From Gemmata sp. (GTDB lineage: Bacteria > Planctomycetota > Planctomycetia > Gemmatales > Gemmataceae), in NCBI GenBank assembly GCA_025055115.1, contig JANWYJ010000011.1:1-64000 (forward strand): 64,000 nt of DNA. The letters are read 5' to 3'. A program made the translations under genes and the position numbers. How positions within the stretch are numbered: the stretch's first letter is position 1; every line of letters starts with the position of its first letter. Of this stretch, positions 5,505 to 14,941 are shown piece after piece. The notes under the pieces are model-generated. The model saw nothing but the letters and a program-made list of their open reading frames with translations. It did no database searches and had not been told where the DNA came from.

Positions 5505-8462
5505 TCATGGGAGGGGTAGTTGAAGGATCGCCGCCAAAGCGGGGGTTTTATTGCGTGGCACGCTGGCCGTTCCGATCACAACCCGATTGTTATCCAGTAT
5601 TTCCAACGCATGAACGGGTCCGAAGGGGTGTTCGACCCCATAGAGACGTTTCCCTTGGACTGAGTCCCAAACCGCGATCGAGCCGCGGCCTTTCGGAGCC
5701 GCGCCGGCCGAGAGGAGTCGGCCCTGAGCGTCGAAACGAACCGCGTGAACCCATCCCGGATGCGACGGGGCCGGTTCCTCGGGAAACACTGGCTTCAACT
5801 CAGGACTGGGGAACTCGCGCACCACCTGGCCCGCGGCGACATTCCACAGCTTGACCGTGCCATCGCTCGAGGCACTGGCCAGAAATTGACCATCTTTCGA
5901 TAAGGCGATGCTGAAGACTTGATCGCGATGACCCTGCGGTCCTAGACCTTTGGGGGTGGATGGCTCGTTGGTCTTCTCATTTTTCCGGGGTTCCACTTTC
6001 TTCGCTGTCGCCGGGGGGAATTCGCGGACTAAGTTCCCGCTGGCCACATCCCACAACTTAATACTTTTATCGTAACTGGCGGAGAAGAGCTGCTTGGCGT
6101 CGCGGCTCCAACACACAGCGTAGATGGGATGGGCGATGGTTTGCGGCATCGTGACGATATGGGCATCGATTTGTTTCAAGATGTTGTCTTTCGTCACATC
6201 GTAGATGCGCACGCGGCCATCGTGGCACCCAGTCGCCAGGCGATGGCCCGTGTCGTCGAAGGCGACACAAGCGACCAAGTTGGGGTGATCGTAGCGCTTG
6301 ATGGGGTTGGTTGAAGCGATGCGAAAGAGCCGGGCTAGCTTATCGGCAGCAACCGTGCAGAATTGACCGCTGGCGTTGAAAACCAGGCCACGCACGGCCA
6401 CCGGATGCCCAAACGACTGCAGAACCTGGCCGAATTCGGGGGGAAGTGGCTGGTTCGCCGGCCCAGCAACATTCCAGGCCACCGCGGAGTGGGTTGGATC
6501 CTTCAACAAGCCGACCAACACGGGGTTCGTCGGATGAAAGGCCAACTCCACAACCGGTGAACCGGCCGCAATGCGACCGATGAACCCACCATCGGCCATT
6601 GTAAACAAATGTACAAAGCCCTCAGCATCCCCCACGGCCAACCGCTGACCATCTTTGGAAACAGCCACTGCCGTGGTTGTGGCCGTGATCTCAAAAGAGC
6701 GTTCCTTCTGGCCCGTATTACTACTCCAACTGGTAGCCGTGCGGCTGTCGCCAATGGTGATCAAACGCTCGCCGCCGGGTGATACCACCAGCCGAGCCTT
6801 TTTTGGGGTCGTCACCAGCACCCGTGTGCAGGTGATGGGAGAAAGAGCCACGCGGCGATTGGTCATTGCGGTGATCGCCAGAGGAGCTGTAGGATGCAAA
6901 GCCGCTGCCCGAATCCCACCGACATGGGGAAACGCTTGCAGAGCCTGGCCGCTCGCCACATCGACCAGAAGAGCGGAAGAATTCGCTCGTCCCACAAGTA
7001 ATCGCGAACCATCGCCGTTGAAACTCAAAGTCGTAACTTCCGCCGTTTGCGGTAAAGTCCCAACCGGTTGTTTCTCCCCCAACTTCCAGATCAGGACGTT
7101 CTTACCGACTCCCACAGCGAACTGCTTACTGTCGTGTGCGAGGGCCACGGCTCGGGGTGCCGCATCCAACGGTCCCCAGTCGCGCCGCGGCTGATCCGTC
7201 TTTTTCAGGTCCCACAAGCGGATATGGCGATCGTCGCCGGCAGTGAGTAATTCCCCTGTGGTCGCACTGATTTGCACATCCACGACTGCTCCCGTATGAG
7301 CCGAAAATTCAGCCATCACGGAATTGCCATCGCCCGTGGCCGCCCCTGCCTTCTCAGTGGGTTTCTCAGAGGCGAGTGGCCGTTTCCAAACCTTGATCTT
7401 GCCATCGGCTGCCGCGGTGATGAGCAGCGGCTGCGTGGGATGGTACAGGACAGCGGAGATCGGTTTTTCGTGGGCCGCTATGTTCGTCACGAGTTTCCCG
7501 TCACGATTCCACACGAGCAGACGCCCGTTGGCACATCCCGCGACGATTTGCTGACCGTCTGGCGCCAGCGCCAAACAGGTCACCGGCTCTTTGGCTCCAC
7601 GGAACGTCGCGACCACTTGGTTGTTGTTCGTGTTTCCCCAAGTCACAGCACCGTCAGAACTTGCGTACAGTACTGCTGTACCGTCGGGTGTGAGGGTGAG
7701 TGCCGTAAGGTCCTCGTTCAGTTCAGGAAATTCCCGCGATAGCGGCGGGGGGGCTTGCCAGAAGCGAATGACACCGTCAGGATCCGTGGTGAACACCGCT
7801 TGGCCATCCGGACGAATGGCGAAGCCCGTGATCTTCGTATCCTGATGATACTGAGCCAGCCGTTTGGTATCGTTGGCGGCAAAGAAGCCCAGGCTGTTGT
7901 CGGCATAAGCAGCGACCCACGTGGTGCTACCGCCGAGCTGGCCCAGACCAACGATGGCGGTTTTTGGTCCTGAGAGTGTTATCACTCCCTTCTCTTCACC
8001 GAGGGGGAAGAGCCGCATTTGCCCTTGGTCGTCACCGATAGCGAGTGTTTTCCCATCGGCCCCGATGGCGACCGCGGTTCCGGGGTTGTTCAAGGGGAAG
8101 CTTTTCGCGGCGGTTGGCACGGGAACTTCCCAAATGAACGCGCGGTTATCCGCCCCACTGCTGGCCAAGCGGTCTCCCGCGGCCGAAAACGCCACGCCAA
8201 GCACTTGTCCTTTGTGCCCTTGTTCGCCGGCATACGTTCTGATCAAACGGCCTGTGGCTGTTTCCCAGAGTTTGACGGTTTGATCGAAACTGGCGGTCGC
8301 GATGAATCGCCCATCGGGACTGACGGCGACCGCTTCCACCGTATCGGTGTGACCTTTCAATTCGGTCACGACCACCGGAGCTGGGTTCTCGGCAGCCAGC
8401 AGGACTACGGCCCAACTGGTCAGTAGGAAACTGAGGAGCTTAGGTAGATGCGTGGACCGCAT
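5505..8462 (-). CDS. Secreted WD40-repeat beta-propeller protein
   Basis: About 985 residues from the ATG at 8462, chosen because it gives a clean signal peptide (MRSTHLPKLLSFLLTSWAVV then LLAAENPAP); an ATG 28 codons upstream would spoil it. The rest is almost entirely WD40 repeats, at least a dozen, with typical GHTDTVEAVAVSPDGRFIAT, then FDQTVKLWE style units, enough for two seven-bladed propellers. The last repeats carry KGLGPQGHRDQVFSIALSKD. Such planctomycete proteins are exported and presumably act as interaction scaffolds; no catalytic domain is visible. It begins 70 bp after dnaB on the same strand. Partner and function are unknown. Confidence 0.85.
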   Translation of the reverse strand: MRSTHLPKLLSFLLTSWAVVLLAAENPAPVVVTELKGHTDTVEAVAVSPDGRFIATASFDQTVKLWETATGRLIRTYAGEQGHKGQVLGVAFSAAGDRLASSGADNRAFIWEVPVPTAAKSFPLNNPGTAVAIGADGKTLAIGDDQGQMRLFPLGEEKGVITLSGPKTAIVGLGQLGGSTTWVAAYADNSLGFFAANDTKRLAQYHQDTKITGFAIRPDGQAVFTTDPDGVIRFWQAPPPLSREFPELNEDLTALTLTPDGTAVLYASSDGAVTWGNTNNNQVVATFRGAKEPVTCLALAPDGQQIVAGCANGRLLVWNRDGKLVTNIAAHEKPISAVLYHPTQPLLITAAADGKIKVWKRPLASEKPTEKAGAATGDGNSVMAEFSAHTGAVVDVQISATTGELLTAGDDRHIRLWDLKKTDQPRRDWGPLDAAPRAVALAHDSKQFAVGVGKNVLIWKLGEKQPVGTLPQTAEVTTLSFNGDGSRLLVGRANSSALLVDVASGQALQAFPHVGGIRAAALHPTAPLAITAMTNRRVALSPITCTRVLVTTPKKARLVVSPGGERLITIGDSRTATSWSSNTGQKERSFEITATTTAVAVSKDGQRLAVGDAEGFVHLFTMADGGFIGRIAAGSPVVELAFHPTNPVLVGLLKDPTHSAVAWNVAGPANQPLPPEFGQVLQSFGHPVAVRGLVFNASGQFCTVAADKLARLFRIASTNPIKRYDHPNLVACVAFDDTGHRLATGCHDGRVRIYDVTKDNILKQIDAHIVTMPQTIAHPIYAVCWSRDAKQLFSASYDKSIKLWDVASGNLVREFPPATAKKVEPRKNEKTNEPSTPKGLGPQGHRDQVFSIALSKDGQFLASASSDGTVKLWNVAAGQVVREFPSPELKPVFPEEPAPSHPGWVHAVRFDAQGRLLSAGAAPKGRGSIAVWDSVQGKRLYGVEHPFGPVHALEILDNNRVVIGTASVPRNKTPALAAILQLPLP

Positions 8463-8532
8463 GGAGGGTTTCCGCGGGGTGGGTGGCTGAATCGGCGTGA
8501 TCGAGGATAGCAGTAGTTTACTCGATCGCGTA

Positions 8533-9912
8533 TCAAACTCCACCACCCATACCGATATCGGCGATGTAATTTTCGTAGCGGTTGTATTCCTTCAACCAGG
8601 TGAGGGTGATTTCACCCGTTGGACCGTTGCGCTGTTTCGCGATGATGACCTCGAGAATGTTATCCTCCTGGGCACCATCAAATTTGCCCGGGCGGTGCAA
8701 CATCAGGACGGTATCAGCATCCTGTTCAATCGAACCCGATTCGCGCAAGTCCGACAGCCGCGGTTTATGGTCTTGCCGCTCCTCGGAAGCCCGGTTCACT
8801 TGCGCTAGGGCGATGACCGGGATACCCAATTCGCGGGCCAGGAACTTCAAACGGCGGCTGATTTGAGCGACTTGCTCTTGGCGGGGATCGCGGCGGTTTT
8901 CCGGCTCAATCAGCTGCAGATAGTCGATCACAATGAGCTTCAGACCACCGTCTTTTTCATGTTTTTTGTCTAACCGTCGGGCACTGGCCGCAATTTGAAT
9001 CATAGTGCGGCTGGGGGTGTCGTCGATGTAGAGTTTGGCCCGGCGGAGAACATCACCCGCATCCATCAGTTTCTGAATATCATCGGCACTCAAATGACCT
9101 TTGCGAACCTTGTGACTATCGACCCGCGATTGGCAACAGAGCAAGCGTTCGGCCAATTCAATCCGCGCCATTTCCAGGCTGAAGAACAAAATCACCGGGG
9201 AATGACCGCTGGCTAATCCATCGGTGATGATGTTGCGGACGATATTGAGAGCGAAAGCTGTTTTCCCCACACTGGGCCGGGCCGCGATGATGATGAGTTC
9301 CGAATTTTGCAAGCCCGCGGTGATATTATCGAGATCGACATACCCAGTGCTGATGCCACTGATGGACAGGTTTTCCTTACCCACCCGGGCATCGATGCGT
9401 TGGTAGGCTTCAGTGATAATCTCGGTCAGTGGTTTCGTGTCACCGACAATACCGGCTTTGGCGATGTCCATAATCCGCCGTTCGGCTTGGGCAACCAACT
9501 CATCGGCGGATTGTGTGCGATCGTAGGCATCGCGAAGGATTTCGTTACTCGCATGAATCAGTCCGCGGATCATCGCGGCTTCGCGCACCAGTTGGGCGTG
9601 ATACTCGGCATTGGCTCCGGTGGGTACCGATTCCCACAAATCGACGAGATACTCTTTGCCGCCGACATCTTCGAGCTGCTTATTTTTGCGTAATTTGTCG
9701 AAGAGCAGGACGAGATCGACCGGTTGCCCCTCATTCGCCAGGTCGCACAGCGCTTGGTAGATTTTCCGGTGCGCATCGAAGTAAAAATTGTCGGCGACAA
9801 TCACTTGCTGAACAATGGGCAGAGTGTCGGGGTCGCGCAAAATCCCACCCAAGACACCGCGTTCGGCATCACGGTTTTGCGGGGGAAGCCGCTCAGTCAG
9901 AGGATCTGCCAT
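8533..9912 (-). CDS. dnaB: Replicative DNA helicase DnaB
   Basis: A 459-residue protein of normal length for the family. The N-terminal helical domain opens with PPQNRDAERGVLGGILRDP, the usual DnaB start that contacts primase. The RecA-like C-terminal domain has Walker A ARPSVGKTAF (about 211-220), FFSLEMA, the Walker B strand LIVIDYLQLI and the SDLRESGSIEQDADTV motif with the arginine finger region. It unwinds DNA at the replication fork as a hexamer on the lagging strand template. The WD40 gene follows downstream on the same strand; no replication origin or other replication gene is adjacent. Confidence 0.97.
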   Translation of the reverse strand: MADPLTERLPPQNRDAERGVLGGILRDPDTLPIVQQVIVADNFYFDAHRKIYQALCDLANEGQPVDLVLLFDKLRKNKQLEDVGGKEYLVDLWESVPTGANAEYHAQLVREAAMIRGLIHASNEILRDAYDRTQSADELVAQAERRIMDIAKAGIVGDTKPLTEIITEAYQRIDARVGKENLSISGISTGYVDLDNITAGLQNSELIIIAARPSVGKTAFALNIVRNIITDGLASGHSPVILFFSLEMARIELAERLLCCQSRVDSHKVRKGHLSADDIQKLMDAGDVLRRAKLYIDDTPSRTMIQIAASARRLDKKHEKDGGLKLIVIDYLQLIEPENRRDPRQEQVAQISRRLKFLARELGIPVIALAQVNRASEERQDHKPRLSDLRESGSIEQDADTVLMLHRPGKFDGAQEDNILEVIIAKQRNGPTGEITLTWLKEYNRYENYIADIGMGGGV

Positions 9913-10122
9913 AATCCATTAAAGAGGTCTGGAATAACTCTCTACGATCTTGTACACTTACTATTAATATGCACACTATCAATCGAGATGGTGCTAGGCA
10001 TACCAGCAAGGGTGAAGAAATGGAAGCCCGATAAGTCCAAATACGACGATTCCGAGGATGACGGTGGCTTGTTAAGATGAGGAAAGTGTCGACCTCCCGG
10101 AAGCGGTGGTTGAGGTTTCGCG

Positions 10123-11919
10123 ATGTTGCCACGTTGGTTGCCGGTTATCGGTTTTACCCTGTTTCTGTCATCAACGACCGATGCCGCCGTTGTCGTCATT
10201 GCCAATTACACGGCCGATCCCATCCGCTTTAGCTTGGCTGAACCCGAGGCTCAACCACGCCGGCATTTTCTGGGGGCCAATGAGGTGCTGCCGTTTTTTG
10301 TTCGCGGTCCGGCCGACATCGAATGCCACCTCCACGGTCGCGATATCCGCCACCGCCTGGATGTTTACAGCGCATACATGTTCCTGCCCCAACCCAACGG
10401 CACGGTGGAATTCCACGGCATCGAACTGCCCGGCCAGCCGCTCGAACGGGACCAACGCCCCGAGCCGAACCCCCTGCCCCGCCATCCGGTCGTCAAAATC
10501 CCTGTCCTCATGGCGGTTGATGATGCCGATCCGCGAACCGAACAATTGTGGCAGAAAGAACTCCGCAGTCGCTTCGACCAAGCGGCAGCAGCGATCGAAC
10601 GCTGTAGTGGTATCCGCTTGGAACTGATCGACCTGCAAACGTGGCGTTCTGACCCCGAGGCCCAAACCTGTACCGACTTGCTGAGAAGTTTAGAACGTAC
10701 CCTACCAGCGAAAGCCGGGATGCTGGTTGTAGGTTACTCCAGTCGCCAGTTGAAGCCGCCACAGGAGTCCGCTTTCGGCGCGGTTCGGGGGGTTGGTGCG
10801 CGGCATATTCTTCTGCGTGAGGGTTGGCCGGCGAAAGAACCCCAGCGCGTCGAGGTGTTTGTTCACTTCTTAGCCCGGGCGTTGGGAGCTGTGGAATCGC
10901 CCGATCCCGGGTCCGCAATGCGCTCCAAACTCGATGATGAATACATCTTGCACGCCAAAAGTGTTTTGCGGCTCGACCCCTTGAATGCCCTGGCCCTCAA
11001 TATCTGGGCGGAAGAGCGCCGTCATCAACCGGAGGTGGAGTTGGCCACCCTTTCGCCCCTCAATCGTCATCGGCTCAGCCGTGTCTATCGGGCGTTGGCT
11101 GCAGCAGCCCCGATGGATGCCTTCGTGCGCACGTACGTGGCCTCTTTGGAGGGCGAGATGGCCAAGAAAGAAGACTTCACGAAAGATGCGGCCGCGCCGC
11201 TGCAAGCCCCCGAGCGGGCGTTGGCCCAACGGGATGCTCTGGCCCGGCAAATCCTTCGTGCCATCGTGCACGAAGCCCAGGATAACGCCCAGCGCGGCCC
11301 AGCAGCCCTCCGTGGTGATTCCCTGACGGCCCGCTACGTCCATGTGGCCGCACGTGAAGCGCTGAACAACGTCGGTCCGGAGATGGTTTCGGCCTTCCTC
11401 ATCGCTTTGGGTATCGCCTTGGATGACACCGATACGCTCCTCCAGCATCCTGACACTGCCTCTTCGATTCGCAACATCGAAACGGAGGAGGAGCGGCAGC
11501 GACGCCAGCGCGTTCTGGGTCTTCCGACATTGGCGGGTCGCCGCGATCTGTGCCGCCGATTTTTTCTAGGCTGTGCCACCGGAGAACTCCTCGGACCCAC
11601 CAAGGCTGAAGAAGCCGCACAGCAACGCCTGCAGACCGATCTGGAAACTCGGGCCGGTTTTAGCTTTCCCGCACTGGCCGCCGAGTTAACAGGTATTCGC
11701 TTCGCCCAATCCGCTTTCTTCGACCCCGACATCATCCGCGATGTTGTGAATCGCTTCTCCGCGGACGATTATCTGCCGCCTCTCCACGGATTGCGTAACG
11801 GGTTATCGCGCACGAAATTCATCCTCCATTACGGCGAACCCGATGATCCACGCTTTCACCAATGTGTAGCGGATATCAAAAAGCGTATTCATTCACTCAC
11901 CCCTTATCGCAACCCATAA
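10123..11919 (+). CDS. Secreted planctomycete protein of unknown function
   Basis: A 598-residue protein with a signal peptide (MLPRWLPVIGFTLFLSSTTDA, cleavage likely near residue 21). GAGG lies upstream of the ATG. The mature start (VVVIANYTADPIRFSLAEPE) looks like a small beta domain; the middle section around VLMAVDDADPRTEQLWQKEL resembles the beginning of a zinc-independent protease-like or reprolysin-like fold seen in planctomycetes, but no HExxH motif is present. The C-terminal half is helical. I do not recognise the family. The following secreted protein at 12096 is on the same strand 176 bp away. Confidence 0.7.
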   Translation: MLPRWLPVIGFTLFLSSTTDAAVVVIANYTADPIRFSLAEPEAQPRRHFLGANEVLPFFVRGPADIECHLHGRDIRHRLDVYSAYMFLPQPNGTVEFHGIELPGQPLERDQRPEPNPLPRHPVVKIPVLMAVDDADPRTEQLWQKELRSRFDQAAAAIERCSGIRLELIDLQTWRSDPEAQTCTDLLRSLERTLPAKAGMLVVGYSSRQLKPPQESAFGAVRGVGARHILLREGWPAKEPQRVEVFVHFLARALGAVESPDPGSAMRSKLDDEYILHAKSVLRLDPLNALALNIWAEERRHQPEVELATLSPLNRHRLSRVYRALAAAAPMDAFVRTYVASLEGEMAKKEDFTKDAAAPLQAPERALAQRDALARQILRAIVHEAQDNAQRGPAALRGDSLTARYVHVAAREALNNVGPEMVSAFLIALGIALDDTDTLLQHPDTASSIRNIETEEERQRRQRVLGLPTLAGRRDLCRRFFLGCATGELLGPTKAEEAAQQRLQTDLETRAGFSFPALAAELTGIRFAQSAFFDPDIIRDVVNRFSADDYLPPLHGLRNGLSRTKFILHYGEPDDPRFHQCVADIKKRIHSLTPYRNP

Positions 11920-12095
11920 TATCCCTTGGCCGCTCGACCAAAAGCACAATCATCGCCACGCTCCTTATCCCTCCAGGCGATTCCCTAACGCCGCTGGGGA
12001 AATCGCCAAGACATGCTGATCCTATGTGTTACATTGATGATCGCCTTGGGCGGCTTGTCATCACTTTCTCGCACACACATTAGTGGAGGTAACTG

Positions 12096-13997
12096 ATGCG
12101 TTGGCCATCACTGTTAGCCATAGTGCTGGTGAGCGGAACGGTTCGCGCGGATGTGGGCGATCCGCAAATCCGCACGGAGCATCCGTGGTATCCAGGGGAG
12201 TTAGCCTGTTCGACCTTCGAACGACTGTTCGCGACACAAGCCGAAGTCTACAAACGAGTTACTGGACGAAATGTCAGTTCTGAAGAAGACAAGGTTTTGG
12301 CCTCGTGGTTATGGCGGAATACCCACTATTGGCACGGTGAAGAAGGGGGGCAAGATCTGTGGGGTCGGGGGCTGGGTCAAGGCCCGGACCCCAAGCAACG
12401 GGAATATTGGACCGGATTGTTTGCCCACGGGTTTGCCTTGTGCGGCACCACACATGCCCAGTGGGTGGGGGAAATGGAAGCCCTTTTGGGCCACAGCCGG
12501 GGACGCAGTGTGGGCACAGCCGGCCACAATTCGTTTGAAGTATTCATCACCGGCGGCGAATACGGCCAAGGACGGTGGGTTCTCCTAGATCACGACCTTT
12601 CGACAGTGATTTTCACTCCGGATGGCAAGCGTCTGATGGGCTTGGCCGAAATTGCCCCCCAGTGGAAACAACTGACGAATCGAAACTTCCGCCCCGAACG
12701 GCAACGCGGTTGGCTTCCTTGCGGCCTCTATGCCGACGATGCCTCCAGCTTCTCTGCTTTCGCGGTGGCCGAGTACCTTAGCGGCTACGCGGGACCGCCC
12801 CCGATGGTCCACTTGCGGCGAGGCGAGTCCCTGCGCCGCTACCTGCAACCAGGCTTGGAGGATGGCAAAACCTTCGTCTTCTGGGGCCGCAACTATCGCA
12901 CTGCAGGAATACCCGGCCCCGAACGATCCCGCACCTGGGTCAACCAGCCAGAGAAGATGTACCAATCCAAGACCGGTACACCCCACATCGATGGCCAAGC
13001 CCGCTATGCCAACGCCGTCTACACCTACCGCCCCGATTTCCGCGGCGATTATCGGGAAGCAGTCGTTTCAGAAGATGATCAACAAGTGACCCTCGAGTTC
13101 ACCACGCCCTACATCATCGCCGCCACACCGGCCAACGATGAACCCTGGGGCATCTACGCCGCCGGAGCTAAAAACGGACTGGTACTGCGGGGTCAACCGC
13201 TGGGGAAAGTCTCGCTTTCTGTCAACCGCGGCGCCTCCTGGACCCAAGCCAACATGACCGACTCAGTCCTCGATCTCACCGACGCGGTGAAAGGGCACCG
13301 ACAGTACTGGCTCCGTATCCACCGACCCGCCAAACAGTTGGTGGATAGCGGATTGGTCATCACCACCGTCTGCCAATGTAACGTGGCGGTGCTGCCGCGG
13401 TTAACCGATGGCGGCAGCCGGGTGATCTTTGAAGCCGGACAGCAAGCTCAGGTGAACGCCGGCCCGAATGTACCTCAGGCTGCCCCACACGTTGTTGCCG
13501 GCAAGATCGAGTCGCCTACCGTCACGCTCCAACTGTCAACACCCCGCGGCGAACCTATCCGGCACATCTACGCCGCCGCTCACATCCGTTCCAGTTCGCC
13601 CCCCGATCCCAAAATTCTGTACCAAATTGACTTTTCCACTGATAATGGCCGAACGTGGAAACATTTAGTCAAGGATTGGAACATCCCTCGCCAAGGGGAT
13701 GAACCCAAGGACTTCTGGAGCCAGAGTTTCTGTTGGGGCAACATCCGCTTGGAAGGCTCGAATCAAACGGTTCAAGTCCGGTTCAGGAATAATGGCGGCA
13801 AAGCCTATCTGCGTCCGGAAGTTCATCTCGTCTACCAAACGCCCCCCCCCGATCGGACGCGCGTCACCTTTGCGTGGAGCGATGACCGCGGTCAGCAGAC
13901 GCACAGCCACATCACAAAAGGACCGAAAGATGAGTGGACCGTACCCACTGGGAAAAACGTGCAAACCCGTTGGGTGGAATTTGAGGTAGTGAAGTGA
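12096..13997 (+). CDS. Secreted transglutaminase-like protein
   Basis: 633 residues; GGAGG is 8-13 bases before the ATG and residues 1-18 form a signal peptide (MRWPSLLAIVLVSGTVRA). Residues about 60-190 resemble a transglutaminase/protease core: cysteine in FALCGTTHAQWVGEM, histidine in TAGHNSFEVF and aspartate in VLLDHDLSTV, in the order Cys-His-Asp. The C-terminal 300 residues are beta-rich, with sandwich-like strands (ISFDSTDNGRTWKH style segments) probably binding surfaces or other proteins. Function outside the cytoplasm is inferred; the catalytic triad is assigned by eye. A long-stem hairpin at 14012-14052 follows the stop. Confidence 0.65.
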   Translation: MRWPSLLAIVLVSGTVRADVGDPQIRTEHPWYPGELACSTFERLFATQAEVYKRVTGRNVSSEEDKVLASWLWRNTHYWHGEEGGQDLWGRGLGQGPDPKQREYWTGLFAHGFALCGTTHAQWVGEMEALLGHSRGRSVGTAGHNSFEVFITGGEYGQGRWVLLDHDLSTVIFTPDGKRLMGLAEIAPQWKQLTNRNFRPERQRGWLPCGLYADDASSFSAFAVAEYLSGYAGPPPMVHLRRGESLRRYLQPGLEDGKTFVFWGRNYRTAGIPGPERSRTWVNQPEKMYQSKTGTPHIDGQARYANAVYTYRPDFRGDYREAVVSEDDQQVTLEFTTPYIIAATPANDEPWGIYAAGAKNGLVLRGQPLGKVSLSVNRGASWTQANMTDSVLDLTDAVKGHRQYWLRIHRPAKQLVDSGLVITTVCQCNVAVLPRLTDGGSRVIFEAGQQAQVNAGPNVPQAAPHVVAGKIESPTVTLQLSTPRGEPIRHIYAAAHIRSSSPPDPKILYQIDFSTDNGRTWKHLVKDWNIPRQGDEPKDFWSQSFCWGNIRLEGSNQTVQVRFRNNGGKAYLRPEVHLVYQTPPPDRTRVTFAWSDDRGQQTHSHITKGPKDEWTVPTGKNVQTRWVEFEVVK

Positions 13998-14011
13998 TGA
14001 AGTGACAATTC

Positions 14012-14052
14012 GGGTGAGCTTGTTCCGTTCATCATGCGGATGAAGCTCACCC
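14012..14052 (+). terminator. Hairpin behind the transglutaminase-like gene
   Basis: GGGTGAGCTT (14012-14021) pairs perfectly with AAGCTCACCC (14043-14052), 15 bp after the stop codon. No run of T follows, so termination may be Rho-assisted or the hairpin may only protect the 3' end. Confidence 0.5.
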
Positions 14053-14282
14053 AAACGCAGGCATCCGACATCCCAGGCATCAGGCCTCGTGATGGGGGCC
14101 TCCTAATAGCTTGATTGGGGTCTCCAGAATCGGGCAATATTCAGGCCTTCTGATATTCTGGCAATCGTGCAGGTAGGTGATCCCGACCGTGACACCCCAA
14201 TGCGGGAGTCCGATAAGCAAGGTTACCCGCCTTCTGTTTCTAGCCTTCTGATCGGGAAGAAGGTCTGATGTGGCTGCATGTC

Positions 14283-14337
14283 AGCGCAAACACAGAAGCC
14301 ACAAGGGTTTACACATATCCTTGCGGCTTCGTGCGCT
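14283..14337 (-). terminator. Long hairpin downstream of tRNA-iMet
   Basis: An inner stem of 12 pairs (14295-14306 with 14319-14330, one G-U type mismatch) is capped by an outer AGCGCA/TGCGCT stem (14283-14288 with 14332-14337). On the tRNA strand it starts about 20 bases after the tRNA 3' end. It may terminate or delimit the precursor; the T content after the stem is modest. Confidence 0.45.
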
Positions 14338-14356
14338 TCAGTGAACGAGCGTCAAG

Positions 14357-14431
14357 TTGCGGCGGTAGGATTTGAACCTACGACCTCCAGGTTATGAGCC
14401 TGGCGAGCTAGCCGGGCTGCTCCACGCCGCG
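14357..14431 (-). tRNA. Initiator tRNA-Met (anticodon CAT)
   Basis: On the minus strand a cloverleaf is complete: acceptor CGCGGCG against CGCCGCA, giving a C1-A72 mismatch that marks bacterial initiator tRNAs; D-arm GGAGCAGCCCGGCTAGCTC with A11-U24; anticodon arm CCAGG-CTCATAA-CCTGG; T-arm GTAGG-TTCAAAT-CCTAC; discriminator A. CCA is not encoded. The anticodon stem has A29-U41 in place of the usual first of three G-C pairs. Confidence 0.93.
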
Positions 14432-14941
14432 TCACTCGTTATCATTCTACACACACACACCGGAAGTGGAAAGAGCAAATCTTCATTTCATCTGTCGGAT
14501 CATGGCTTTTGTGACACCACCGAGGGGGGCGAAGGGTGGCAGTCGATGGACCTCATCCGATACTCTTGAAGCGCAAACGCCACCAGCCCTGTCCAGGGTG
14601 CGAATAACCCCCAGACGACAGACGGCATCCCGTCCGCCGGACAAATCACAGTTTTTATGACACGGGAAGCAGTTCGTCCTCCCCCAGAAGACGCATCACG
14701 AGAAACCACCACTGGTGGCGCAGCAGGCTTCTCGAGTGACAGGTGGACAACAACATGATTCCTACTCAAAGGAGTTCGACCTGAGTGAGGCGCAGCAAGC
14801 TTCTCGAAAGACAAGTGGACAACGAAGAAGCCGAACGGCTTGTCCGGTCGACGGGTTGGTGGGCTGTGGGTGTGTTGCAAGAAGAAGTCAACAGCGTCTG
14901 GCCAACGCCAAAGGCACACCACCAATCGGCTCGTGATGGAG
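14432..14941. other. Non-coding region between tRNA and anti-sigma gene
   Basis: No gene is seen on either strand. It should contain the tRNA promoter (minus strand, upstream of 14431), and it carries the direct-repeat pair at 14715-14823. Confidence 0.55.
14715..14823. repeat. 37-bp direct-repeat pair around 35 bp of unique DNA
   Basis: 14715-14751 and 14787-14823 match at 32 of 37 positions (core GGCGCAGCA.GCTTCTCGA). The 35 bp between them are single-copy. Size and offset (72 bp) equal those of the perfect pair at 4836, but the sequences are unrelated. Confidence 0.8.

Larger units (their letters stand above)
13998..14356. other. Non-coding region between transglutaminase-like gene and tRNA
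   Basis: No gene is seen. It contains a terminator-like hairpin at 14012-14052 and a long hairpin at 14283-14337 just beyond the 3' end of the tRNA on the opposite strand. The middle part (about 14100-14280) has short CCTTCTG and ATTCTGG echoes but no recognised RNA. Confidence 0.6.

Noticed and set aside
5363-5854. A plus-strand gene covering the repeat block and the WD40 gene end
   Set aside because: Composition follows the repeats and the antisense of the WD40 gene; no start signal.
14357-14431. Elongator tRNA-Met
   Set aside because: The C1-A72 mismatch and D-arm match the initiator type; an elongator would have a paired first position.
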